From assembly GCF_963678635.1 (NCBI RefSeq), contig NC_087062.1:49386552-49450551 (forward strand): 64,000 nt of DNA. Direction: 5' to 3'. The position numbers and the translations under genes were made by a program. Every line of letters starts with the position of its first letter. The stretch's first letter is position 1. Under the pieces are notes generated by a model. That model did no database searches. It worked only from the letters and a program-made list of their open reading frames with translations, and was not told the origin of the DNA. Source of the stretch: Symsagittifera roscoffensis. Lineage: Eukaryota; Xenacoelomorpha; Acoela; Convolutidae. This document shows positions 11,514 through 20,066 of the stretch, piece by piece.

Positions 11514-12024
11514 TCATACTTTGATTTTTGAACTTTTCGAAACCTCTCCAAAAAAAAGCTGATCCAAGAGTCTGAGTAGACACACGCTTCTGAACAGAAC
11601 TGAGTTGATATCTTTTGTATTTTTTTCGCACTAGACGTTTCTTTGCAACTTTGGGTAAATTTTCCGCAATTTTTTATTTCAAATTGTGTTCGACAGCATG
11701 ATTCAATTGATTAAAAACTTCACCTCTTGATGAAATAATATTGGAATAAAATCTGTATTTGCATAGAGTATAAGTAGAGTCAACAATTTGGAAAGAGAAA
11801 TGATATTTATCTAATCTTTGCAAAATTTGATCGAGCGATGATCCGAATAATACTAAGTGGAACTTGCAATTTTCCACTGGGCAGAGTGATGAATGGTTAG
11901 ATACACAGTTGTCTTGGGTGACAATGAATTTTTCATAAAATTTTTCTCATACAGAGTTAAATAGAGATTTTGCATTGTAATCCGAATAAAAAGTGTGATA
12001 TGATTGACACATTGCAGATGTCAT
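11514..12024 (-). pseudogene. ORF B, full-length copy with native start (broken)
   Basis: This copy at the array's right edge spans the whole gene, about 169 codons. The start ATG (12024-12022, MTSAMCQSYH) lies in unique Polinton DNA; the rest is in the repeat unit. It carries a TGA in the N-terminal part (just after the LFNSV motif) and a TAA after VEHNLK. The middle frame (11674-11877) is intact. Visible parts: an N-terminal polar segment with four cysteines in the first ~55 residues, a central part (KFHLVLFGSSLDQILQRLDKY), and a basic C-terminal third (KKRLVRKKYKR). No membrane segment or known domain seen. Nuclear or nucleic-acid binding is only a guess from the basic stretch. Confidence 0.6.
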
Positions 12025-12265
12025 CACCAGTTATTTGTTGAAAGTGATTTACATCGACATTGAATTGTTTATATGAAAGTACTAGCACCTACGCAATGCC
12101 CATGTTTGGTTCATCACCTACTCACTATTCCATATAAAGTAAAAAAAAAAACCTTATTTGGAATGTACAGTGAGTCATCTAAATTTCCTAATTTCTATAA
12201 AATTACAAATATAATTATTTTGAAATATCTACTACTGATCAATTGGCTCTGAGTCTCAAATCAAA
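12025..12265. promoter_or_regulatory. Divergent promoter region between ORF B and the 164-aa ORF
   Basis: A 241-bp gap between head-to-head starts. It contains a perfect CArG box CCTTATTTGG (12152-12161) and a one-base-off box CCATATAAAG (12130-12139). In the second copy (52291-52526) that box is perfect, CCATATAAGG. It also contains CACCTACGCAAT, similar to the repeats upstream of polB. Promoter role inferred from position and shared motifs. Confidence 0.5.
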
Positions 12266-12760
12266 ATGTATTCTCGAAAAGATATCCTTCCCAACTATAT
12301 AGAATTTGCTAAAAACCAAAAAAGAAATGGGAGATTTATTTGGTCCCAAAAACCCTACAACGGAAAAAATTACTTTGAAACTTGCTTCCAATTGCTAAAG
12401 AAAAATGATTTGGGACAAATCGAAAAATCCCAGCAAATCTGTTTTGGTGAAAAAGAAGGAGAAAAAATAACAGCAATACGCAATACTGTTATTCATGATG
12501 CTGAAAACCTTGGACTCGTTCCTCTCTTGAAACCCTATTCTGACAAAGACTTAATCATGGAGCAGGAACTTGCGAATTTTCATGCGGTGTATGACGTAGC
12601 AACAAACAAGAAGAGAAGAGTGTGTGTGACAATCAAGAAATACAATGTGAACAAGCTACTCTACATTCAGATTCGACTCTTCACTGCAAAGGAGAACGAA
12701 GTCTTGAAGCAAGTTGCCTATGTCAACTATATTTTGAGCGAACTGAAAGAAATCGCCTAA
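12266..12760 (+). CDS. Unknown Polinton protein, 164 aa, intact
   Basis: The only clearly intact single-exon gene of the Polinton block. It starts MYSRKDILPNYIEF with an AAA-ATG context and stops TAA at 12758-12760. It is hydrophilic and Lys-rich with no signal peptide or membrane segment. The middle holds KEGEKITAIRNTVIHDAENL and the C-terminal half is rich in beta-like alternation (KLLYIQIRLFTAKENEV). I recognise no family. A second copy (52527-53070) has lost its ATG and is frameshifted, yet the C-terminal half is well kept, which supports a real protein in the ancestor. Neighbours: a shared promoter with ORF B on the left, gene D1 on the right. Confidence 0.75.
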   Translation: MYSRKDILPNYIEFAKNQKRNGRFIWSQKPYNGKNYFETCFQLLKKNDLGQIEKSQQICFGEKEGEKITAIRNTVIHDAENLGLVPLLKPYSDKDLIMEQELANFHAVYDVATNKKRRVCVTIKKYNVNKLLYIQIRLFTAKENEVLKQVAYVNYILSELKEIA

Positions 12761-12891
12761 GTCTTGGGAGATTTTATGATTGTTGAGGACTGTAATGTTC
12801 AATAATTTTGTTGAGTGATGTTATTATAGTCATTTAATTCAAATATTCATCTTCTTAAATCATTTTTAAAAATTTCTTTGAGCTGAGCAGT
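12761..12891. other. Short A+T-rich gap
   Basis: Spacer between the 164-aa ORF and D1. In the second copy the ORF reads on 9-10 codons further because the stop TAA is CAA, so the first ~30 bases may be former coding sequence or 3' UTR. Confidence 0.4.
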
Positions 12892-13098
12892 ATGAGTTGG
12901 ATCATTGGTTTTTCCAGAAATCTTCATTTAAAGCTTCAAAATAAATTGGGACTGTTTCATTTCAAGAAACGTTCCATAAATTTTTGTTAACAGTTTTGGA
13001 ATCTTAAAATTAACCGAAATTGCAAGATTTGTATACAGAATCACAAATTTCTCAATTTGAGTGGACTTTGCATAATGGAAGACGTAAAATGTTTCTAA
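12892..13098 (+). pseudogene. Small ORF D1, one internal stop
   Basis: A 69-codon frame from MSWIIGFSRN to MEDVKCF with one TAA after INFC. It has a CxxC pair (CKIC) in the second half and a basic first half (HFKKR). The second copy at 53157-53363 keeps the same internal TAA and the same ends but has one further frameshift. The shared stop means either it was already broken before the two halves were copied, or there are two very short ORFs. No family recognised. Confidence 0.4.
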
Positions 13099-13135
13099 GT
13101 TATTGTTCAGATATTAAAAAACTGATCTTATAAAA

Positions 13136-13425
13136 CATCGTGAACGAAACACGTGGAAAAACAATCAGAAACTTCATTAGGAAAAAGAGGAGTGTGGTAA
13201 ACTGGTTGATTTCATCCCCTCGGTTTTGTCTTATGTAGAAACATTCAAAAAGACTTGTATGATTATTCACGAATGCAGTGTAGAAAATGAAAGTTCAGAA
13301 ATTGAATGAAACTCTCAGAAGTTTTGACTTGATTAATCATGACTTCTCATCAGTACCAAAAAGAAAAAAATAAATTTCTTTGTACCCATATTGTTTTGGA
13401 CCCAAACATAAATTTGTAAACAATG
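13136..13425 (+). pseudogene. Degraded ORF D
   Basis: Frame from HRERNTWKNN through LVDFIPSVLSYVETFKKTCM to a TGA at 13307-13309, then the downstream part in another frame. The second copy (53399-53675) is more open and gives the better reading. Unknown function. By position it could be the place of the Polinton protease, but I see no His/Cys protease motifs. Confidence 0.35.
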
Positions 13426-13792
13426 GAACAAAAGTTTCCTTTTGGAGTCTAATTGGATACGGAAGTTCCTGTATGGAGATTTTTTCTGCAAACTCAAAAA
13501 TCTTCAAACCTCATGCACTTTTACATCATGCAGCTGGATCTGTGAAGACTACTACGCATAAGGGACTTGGTTATGTTATGTTTTACCTAGATTTCCTAGT
13601 GCTTGTTTTCTTGGTCACGTGACTGGATTGTTCTTGTTGAGATGTTAAAACTTTTGCTTCAACAGCATATGAATTGATTGATTAGTAGTCATTTAAACTA
13701 AAAATTTCAGCGAAAACAAATAACTTCATGAGTTATTTTGGTTATTGAGTGTATTGAAAACAAAATAGTGAAAGAGTTAGGAGTTTATAAAA
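13426..13792. other. Unassigned stretch
   Basis: Contains a plus-strand open frame (13380-13622) whose middle, HHAAGSVKTTTHKGLGY, is also open in the second copy (53636-53905). The ends differ by frameshifts. The remaining bases show no convincing gene. Confidence 0.3.
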
Positions 13793-14192
13793 ATGGTTAA
13801 ATTGTGAGATATTCTTTTCTTTCTCCCAAAAAATTCAAAGCTACATCTCAGTCTGCTTGATGAAAAAAGCCCTTTTATGAAATCAGTTGGAGCAGTGGTC
13901 ATGAAAAATATACTGAGCTGGAAAAACCATTGAAAAAATAAAAAGCTCAGAAACGGAGTTTTTTGCAAAAAGTTATTAAAAATATAAAATTCTGTCGGAA
14001 AATTTGGAAACAAAGGTTATAAACTTGGATGACTATGTATGCGCAAAAATTCAGAATTTGAACCTCACCGATGAAGAATATGATTGGAGGTGTAGCAACT
14101 ACCCATTTCGTCATGCAAAATCTCTTCACTGTTCAGAAAGAAAAGCAATTGCATACGGAACATCGACTCGATGTTTTTTTAATAAATTGTAA
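13793..14192 (+). pseudogene. ORF E, conserved Cys-containing C-terminus
   Basis: Begins ATGGTTAAA and reads MVKL, then stops. The last 60 codons (about 14004-14192) are open and differ by only a residue or two from the second copy (54055-54456), from KVINLDDYVCAKIQNLNL to TSTRCFFNKL. It holds four cysteines (VCAK, WRCS, HCSE, RCFF). This degree of protein conservation in otherwise decayed DNA suggests recent function or a recent duplication. The 3' flank TCTTGTGTTTTTGAAATTTA resembles the 3' flank of ORF A. No family recognised. Confidence 0.45.
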
Positions 14193-14274
14193 AATATATC
14201 AATCATTTTGTATTATCTTGTGTTTTTGAAATTTAAATGCTAATCATCTTCAATTTTTTCTTTTAAGAAATGAG

Positions 14275-14526
14275 ATGGGTGATGAATGTGAAAAAGAAAA
14301 AAATTTGTTTTTGATGAGGAGAATCATGAACGAAAATCATGAAGATTTTTAAACGTACTTGTATTAGATCTCTTTTAGTTCTTATGTGCCAATTTTTGTC
14401 ATAGTTTTATTAGTAGCATGTGTAATTGTTCGAAAAATGTTATTCACTACATGTGAAGAAACAACAGTTTGGGTAGCAGTTTTATCAAGTACAGTCGGTT
14501 ATATTTTACTTTCTCCGAAGCTCTGA
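14275..14526 (+). pseudogene. ORF F, predicted two-segment membrane protein with stops
   Basis: 84 codons starting MGDECEKEKN, with in-frame stops at 14350-14352 and 14365-14367. The second half then gives two hydrophobic segments: YVPIFVIVLLVACVIV and, after a charged loop (RKMLFTTCEET), VWVAVLSSTVGYILL. It ends just before the ATPase and in the same frame. The second copy (54539-54790) has the same length and also stops after NHEDF. No family recognised; a small membrane protein of the element is inferred from hydropathy read by eye. Confidence 0.4.
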
Positions 14527-14532
14527 ATTAAA

Positions 14533-15492
14533 TAAATTTCTTCCAAAGAACGAGTTTTTATTTCGCCAGGTGGACCGAGTGGATCTGGAAAATTGCATCT
14601 TATTTCTGATTGGTTAAAAATTGGTACATTTCAACCAAAATTTGACACAATTTTTTTTTATTTTTATCAACTTTATCAACCTCTTTATGGACAAATGAAA
14701 AGAAAAAACCCTAAATTTATTCAAGGCTTTGACTTTTAACTGATTGAAAACCTTCCCAATAATGGAACACAACACTTGTTATTAATTGATGATTATTGTG
14801 AAGAAATTTCAAATTCTAAGTTTGTAAAATTTGCTACGGCTGGAAGACACAGGGAACTGAATACAAAACATATTAAGCAAAACTTGTTTCATCAAAGCAA
14901 AGTGGGAAGAGATGTTGAGTTACAGAATACACATATAGTCTTGTTCAAGTCACCGAGAGAAGTTTTACAAATCAATACACTACGACAACAACTAGGTCTA
15001 CAATCACAATTGAAAAAGTGGTATCAAGATGCAACATCTATAACTTATGGTCTTTTCCTCATCGATTTCACTCCAAAGACAGTTGATTCGCTAAAATATT
15101 GCGCAAACAGCGGTTCAACTCAATCAAAAATTTTATTTACCAGCAGGAACAGACACAAAAATTTGGAAGATGAGCATAACATACGTCTCTATACTCCCAA
15201 TATTTCAAACGTTTTCCCAAAAACCATAAAAACAATTCATCCTCCATTGTTCAAAAAGTTTCATTCAGTTCCTCAGCAAATTTCTAGTAAATTTGCTAGG
15301 AGGCGAGCTACAGGATCTTCGAAAAGTAGAGGTAGTAAAATATACGAGAGAAACATCAGACTTCACACGAAGAATAACTTCACTGCACAAAAGAATAACT
15401 CTTTGGAGCTTGCCAAAAGGCTTACAATCAAAATCTCTTATCACTCCTGTTGTCATAAAACGATTGACATAGTATGTATCAGCTTGTTCTAA
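14533..15492 (+). pseudogene. Polinton genome-packaging ATPase (FtsK/HerA type), one in-frame stop
   Basis: P-loop ATPase predicted to drive DNA into capsids. Walker A GGPSGSGK is at 14569-14592. Walker B LLLIDDYCEEI begins at 14776. Downstream are family-typical stretches (FKSPREVLQINTLRQQLGL and a later GLFLIDFTPKTVDSL). About 320 codons, close to the usual length. One in-frame TAA (14737-14739) lies between the Walker motifs. The strong start codon is lost or upstream of 14533, where stops occur. It lies directly after ORF F and before the integrase. Walker A is still intact here, unlike the second copy. Confidence 0.88.
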
Positions 15493-15823
15493 TTCTTTAC
15501 TCAGTTTATCAACCATAAAGAACGCTTCCAAAACAACGAAACCTGGAACAAAAGCAAGTAAAAACTTTGATTCTAATTACAGTGCTGTAAATGCGAGGTT
15601 GAAAACGAGTAACAATAAGAATCTTATTGATTTAATTTTGATTTCTCCTAGAATGAAACTAAATCAGTCAGAAAAAACAACCTAGGATAATCAAGACCCA
15701 AAATAAACTATTTTAGACTTTGTGTGTGCACTAAAGTGAAAAAAAAACCGACTTTCCAGATATTTACTTTACCATTTATTTTGGAAGCAACTCAAATTCC
15801 ACCTAAACTTTTTATCAAAAAGA
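15493..15823. other. Decayed gap between ATPase and integrase
   Basis: Continuing reading frames give a Lys/Ser-rich stretch (around NARLKTSNNKNLIDLI) and then LPFILEATQIPPKLF in another frame. This could be the end of the ATPase or a lost small gene. No intact ORF. Confidence 0.35.
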
Positions 15824-16827
15824 ATGCCAAAGCAAAAAAAAGAGGAACATGAATCTCTTTCAAAATCTGAAATGGTAAATTTGAACAGATTGTATTCCAG
15901 GGGTAGAGCTGCGTACGATTCTGTGGGAAACTTGAGTAAAGCAAGTGGTTTGTCAAAAAAGAAAGTAGAACAATTTTTACAAACCAAGACATCGTACACA
16001 AACTTTGGACCTCCAATCAGATGTTTCCGAAGACTTTGATGTTTCCGAAAATTTATCAATGAAATTTGGTGTATGGACTTGGTTTTTGTGGACAAACTAG
16101 CAAAACAAAACAATGGAGTCAAATATTTATTGATTTCTCTTTGATATTTTACTACCTCTACTTTTAGAAGATCATGTAGCTCGCCTCGTGAAAAATCCAA
16201 GCTTTATCACGATTTGTCAGAGTTCAAACAAAGAAAAAAAATACTCCAAAGACACTTTGCAAGCCAACAAAAAAAATAATTCTCACGAAAAAAACTCCAG
16301 AAAAACTTTGGGTTGATAAAGGAACAGAATATGGTAGAACTTTCAAAAAAATTTGCAGGGAGAAAAACACCAAAAATTACTCAACAATGAGTGAAACAGA
16401 AGCTGCATTTGCAGAGAGAACCACTCAATCATTAAAACACATAATTTACCGCTACATAGAAGATCATGGTGATAAATTCATTCGCAAGTTACCTCAATTT
16501 GTTTCAACAAGGAATTGTCGCATCAAAATATCTATTGGGAAATCTCCTAGAGATGTTAAGAACACTGATTTCCTCTCAATTCTGTACAATATACCTCTAA
16601 CAAGGTATAAAAAACTAAAATTCAAAATTGGAGATAAAGTGAGAATTTCAAGGAAGGATATTCCTTTTCAAAATGTATACAAACCACGATTTACAGATGA
16701 AATTTTTAAAATTTCGAAAATATCTACAAAAAAACCTCCTTCATACATCATCAAAGATCTCGACAAAGAAGAAATTCTGGGAACATTTTATGAAAAAGAG
16801 CTGAGAAAATTAAAGAGCCCAGATTAA
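15824..16827 (+). pseudogene. Polinton retroviral-type integrase, frameshifted
   Basis: DDE integrase that would insert the element into host DNA. The N-terminal part (MPKQKKEEHESLS to the RCFRRL stretch, 15824-16039) is open. The first catalytic Asp lies in MDLVFVDKLA (about 16073) in another frame. A long decayed gap follows. The second Asp (LWVDKGTEYG) and the Glu (AFAERTTQSLKH) are in one open frame running to 16827. The C-terminal chromo/SH3-like DNA-binding part includes KIGDKVRISRKDIPF and DEIFKISKIST and ends at the SPD residues. At least two frameshifts and a TGA after LLISL break it. The same C-terminal part occurs at 23860, 29965, 33348 and 56574. Confidence 0.92.
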
Positions 16828-16869
16828 CATAAATCATTTTTTAACCTAAACTTCTATCGATCAGTTATC

Positions 16870-17081
16870 ATGGATTCTTTTACTATCAAGTTAGTTTCTA
16901 ACGCTCTTTAAATTGTTATCCGAATCATAGTCTTAGTTCTTTTACAAACCCGAGCAAATGCATTTGAAAGGCGAATGGGAGGTTGCCATTTCAGAAATAT
17001 CATACCCTTTTTTGTACCAAAACGTTACTGAGGGAAGGGTTACACTCGTAGATGGCAGAGAAAGTCCTGAGAAAATCATTT
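16870..17081 (+). pseudogene. Penton-like minor capsid gene, 5' fragment
   Basis: Starts MDSFTIKLVSNAL, then a stop; later frames give WEVAISEIS-type sequence. At GAAAGTCCTGAG (about 17079) it is joined to sequence upstream of the capsid gene, so about 1 kb is deleted compared with 24441-25720. The family is the short capsid protein that follows the integrase in related Polintons. Confidence 0.7.
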
Positions 17082-17131
17082 TTGGTACGGGGATTTGACA
17101 ACTTTTTCTTAACAGATTTTCAATAAAGTCT

Positions 17132-17573
17132 CAGTTTTGGAAACAATTATGTCATTTTACACAAGAATTATTACCCAGTACTTCTCTGGATGAAAGCAGT
17201 ATTGAGTTTGAATTTGGAACAAATCGTAATCTCTACTTAAATATGCGTGGTATCCATCTTAGTTTAAAGCTTCAATTATGCGAAGGAAGATTGTTTGATT
17301 TATTCAAAAAAAAGCAGAATATAAAGCAAAATCCGAGGATGATTCAGATGAGGAACCAGAACGTTACTTAACTTGTGTAATTAATCTATTACTTTCACTA
17401 TTCTCCAGTTGTGAAGTCTATTTATCATTACACTGGTTTACAACGCTAATGGATTGTATCCTCATAAGGCACAAGTATTGAACGAATTCAACTCGTCAGC
17501 AGTGAGTAATAAAGGAATACTTGCTTGTCTTGGATACAGTTTTGAAGAATTACCTGATGCATTTGATAAAGTA
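17132..17573 (+). pseudogene. Polinton major capsid protein, N-terminal part, interrupted
   Basis: Reading frames give FWKQLCHFTQELLPSTSLDE, SIEFEFGTNRNLYLNMRG, an acidic KSEDDSDEEPE-like linker, and NGLYPHKAQVLNEFN through GILACLGYSFEELPDAFD. These match the N-terminal jelly-roll half of the Polinton capsid (related to the C. elegans transposon-derived F54H12.2 family). The gene is cut after the PDAFDK motif by element X at about 17574, the same point as in the copy at 57409. Several frameshifts. Confidence 0.75.
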
Positions 17574-17727
17574 TCAAAGGGGGGAGTTTCACCATCGTGC
17601 AAGAACCAAAGTTTCACCGTCCGGAGACCAACTTGTGGTCTGGGGGCCATGAGCGGGTAGCGTACCACTGGACGAACTTTCCCGCTACTAACCTTAATTG
17701 AAAGTTCCTTACAAGATACACTGCACG

Positions 17728-18293
17728 ATGCCTGACGACGGACAACCATGCAGCGCCACTACCAAATCTAACTCGAAAGACTGTTATCCTACCATATAAG
17801 AATTGGTATGGGCCTCCAATAAAGACACGAACAAGGTCCTATTGGGCCTCCAAAAGTCTAGCCTCTCATGCTCACTACGTGAATGGCTTTCACAATTGCA
17901 AGTCTCGCAAGACAAAGAAGCTTTTTTAACGGAAATTGTCACATCCTTGTCACCGGGTCTTAACGATTTCAAAAATCGAGTTGAAAAATCAGTGCAGGAA
18001 ATTTTTACCGAAATTAAACAAGTGAAAAACAAAATGGAGACAAAATCTCCCAAGGCTGCCGAGCAGGCACCGAATACACTCTAGTGCGAACAGTGAAAAC
18101 CACGGATGCGCATCTATGCCAAACTCGAATAGACGGAAAACCAGAGGAATGTGACATTCGACCAGAATGGTCAAAATGCAATTTCGCATTCGAATTTTCA
18201 TTGGAACATCTAACCGAGAAGGTTGATGGTTTTTATGAACTGGTGACGTTAATTGGACAATCAGACAAATCGGGAAGGGTTAGTTTTGACTGA
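17728..18293 (+). pseudogene. Element X first ORF (predicted coiled coil), broken
   Basis: Reads MPDDGQPCSATTKSN, a stop, then MVWASNKDTN... with a heptad-like stretch (QVSQDKEAFLTEIVTSL; EKSVQEIFTEIKQVKNKM). After a frame change it continues CDIRPEWSKCNFAFEFSLEH to KSGRVSFD (stop about 18293). The copy at 57562-58136 shows the same order with different breaks. The C-terminal part is shared with frames at 26722-27060, 36195-36570 and 62636-63030, which have a different N-terminal part. Unknown function. Confidence 0.45.
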
Positions 18294-18828
18294 CATGCTT
18301 ACTTTTAAATTTCCGATTTGGACGTGAAAGACACGTAACCTATTATTTTTTCGCACACACTAAAACTGCGAAATCAGAAGGAGAGAATTCTCAGTGACAA
18401 CAACAACGAAAAAAACAGCAGAGGATTGAGATTGTGGTTAGAAATTGTCAGAAACCACTCCGAGTTGTAACGATTGTGCCTCTACAATCATTACAGAGCA
18501 GTTCACAAGAACCAGAAAGGGTGTTGGGACGACATGTCCAGCCTTCCGAGAAAAAATAACGTCGTTTTTTCTCCGGATTTCAGAATCCGGAAGGGTCTCG
18601 GGAGAGAACTGTAACTCGTTATTCTAACAACTTTTAGCTTCCCGGAATGTCTTGAGTTGAATTTAGTTAATACCAAATTCGTTTTCAGATAATGAGAAAT
18701 TAGGAGTTGGGGGAAAGTGTTGAACCATCTTCGATGTAGATGATGAATTTTATCTACTGAACAAAAACAATAGTTATATTATATAAAAGTAGTAGTCCTG
18801 TTTTTAGGAGTGACCTCGTGGTCTCGGG
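18150..18828 (+). repeat. LTR-like segment of X, left 5' copy
   Basis: About 680 bp starting TGTGACATTCGACC and ending at GTGGTCTCGGG. It matches 57994-58675 (same relative place) and 36412-37099, 62889-63542 (downstream of X 3' sequence). It contains the hairpin at 18466-18495 and the motif CCGGAAGGGTCTCGGG (18587-18602). The ends are not clean TG...CA termini, so LTR status is inferred from the direct-repeat layout. Confidence 0.55.
18466..18495. other. Conserved hairpin in X terminal repeat
   Basis: Two 12-bp arms, TGTAACGATTGT and ACAATCATTACA, around a 6-base loop; one arm position differs from perfect pairing. Perfect or near-perfect versions lie at 36737-36766, 58314-58343 and 63206-63235. 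Confidence 0.7.
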
Positions 18829-19840
18829 TCCTGTTCTGGATTGATTAATCCACTTAGTTAAACACGTTAAATTCAATTTCTCTGTAACCCAAAAGGTTAT
18901 CGACAAACGAGTGAACGTTGTCCGAATAACAATTTTTACTGTCTTAAATCAAAAAAACTCAAAAAATTTTCTTTTTTTTTGTAGCGTTTCGTTTTTTGAA
19001 AAAACAAGAAAACTCGGTTTTTGGTACCCAATTAATTCCAACCACTTGTGAACTAAACGTAACCGGTTATACCTTTTGTACTAGTACAGTTACAATGTAA
19101 CTCGCTAATTTAGCGCTTTTTCCGTTTTAAAAATCATTGACATCTCAAAAATCGCGATTTGTGGGGGGGGGGGGGTCAAAATATCGCTATTTTGACCCTA
19201 AAAACCGGTCTGCTTACTGTGTTTTTCACAGAAAAACGGTATATGAGTATTAATATAGGGTTTATAAATAGCAATACAAGTAATATTATACCCCTCCGGG
19301 TTTGTTCAATGCCCGCATTAAGGTGCTTAAGTCGGAAATTCGCAGTTCGGTGACGGGTCACTACAGTGCAGTCACTGTCGAGCCCCAAAAGGTATACAAA
19401 ATTTGTTAACGATACCCAACAGTCGATTTTTGTTGTCCTTGAGCCCCTTCTTGTCGCTTCTTGCACTGCTTGCCGGATCAGTCTTCTTTTCCAATCCCGA
19501 GACCCTTCCGGGTTGAGCACAAATTAGCATTAACATGCTTAAATACTCAAATGACCCTAGAGTACAAGCATCACAAACGGGCCACAAAATTGATCGTAAA
19601 TATCCTGACTGATATATATGCCTGTAATAACAATATATCCAACAACAACAAATGGGAGGGTCGGGTCACATCTCGTCTGGGGGGATGATTTCTACTCATT
19701 TTATATTTTTTTTACTGTTTTTGATTTTTTTGTTTATTTAATTGTTTTTTGTTTTTTCTTGGGTACTAGGCTACTTTTTGTTTGGTTTCTTGTATATTTT
19801 TAAGTGTTTTTGGTCACGTGCCACTCAGGAAATGACGGGA
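18829..19840 (+). other. Leader region of X, left copy
   Basis: Noncoding-looking sequence matching 58676-59712. It contains a run of 13 G (19163-19175) that is short in the other copy, the palindrome CGCTAATTTAGCG, a short hairpin CTGTGTTTTTCACAG, and the palindrome ACAGTGCAGTCACTGT (19363-19378). Open frames on both strands here differ between copies and are not credible genes. Confidence 0.45.
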
Positions 19841-20066
19841 CTACGTATCCCCCTACTCTTCCTGGTTCGTGAATTTTCGGTCTTAACTAGGTTAAAAAAC
19901 TATTCACGGGAATCCGGAAGGCTTCCGCGTTCCAAACTACCCTTCCGTCCGGTGGTTAGGGCGTTGTTTTGAGCATCCGCTTGGCTTGGCGCGGAGTGCT
20001 CGTTAACGGTTCTCCCGGTCATGGTGTTCAAAAGAATAACACCCAGGTGCGCCATAAAAACATCTA
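19841..20066. other. Unassigned short stretch
   Basis: G+C-richer sequence lacking a match elsewhere in the window, between the X leader and the inverted X end. Contains the palindrome-like GAATCCGGAAGGCTTCCGCG. No gene seen. Confidence 0.3.

Larger units (their letters stand above)
1..11952. repeat. Tandem array 1 of a Polinton internal module
   Basis: A partial unit (1-402) and five units (403-2563, 2564-4758, 4759-7217, 7218-9466, 9467-11952) repeat in direct orientation. Each full unit holds, left to right, ORF C (plus), a promoter-like leader with ATTGG boxes, ORF A (plus), an A+T-rich spacer with repeated TGCACA motifs, and ORF B (minus, convergent with A). Units 3 and 5 are longer because an extra 220-bp piece of ORF B sits inside ORF A. 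The last unit runs without a break into unique Polinton DNA, where the start of ORF B is found. This makes the array an expansion of Polinton sequence and not a foreign satellite. Unit junctions lie at the motif TTTTCTGAGAC. Confidence 0.93.
17574..20066 (+). mobile_element. Element X, left copy (LTR-like, truncated)
   Basis: G+C-richer element inserted in the capsid gene. It contains a short coiled-coil ORF (17728-18293), an LTR-like direct-repeat segment (18150-18828), and a leader shared with 58676-59723 up to about 19840. After that it departs from the right copy, lacks the large ORF, and runs into an inverted copy of the X terminus at 20067. Class uncertain: an LTR retroelement is the best reading, because the same ~650-680 bp segment flanks the right copy on both sides. 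Confidence 0.6.

Noticed and set aside
13380..13622. Possible Polinton maturation protease between the 164-aa ORF and ORF E
   Set aside because: No His, Asp or Cys protease motif could be read in any frame, so I left the region unassigned.
18821..18850. Possible tRNA primer-binding site after the X terminal repeat (TGGTCTGGGGTCC in the 58.67-kb copy)
   Set aside because: The first ten bases also continue into the 3' repeat copies, so they belong to the repeat; no tRNA match could be tested.
19163..19175. Run of 13 G as a possible quadruplex
   Set aside because: Single homopolymer absent from the sister copy near 59033; length may be a sequencing artefact.
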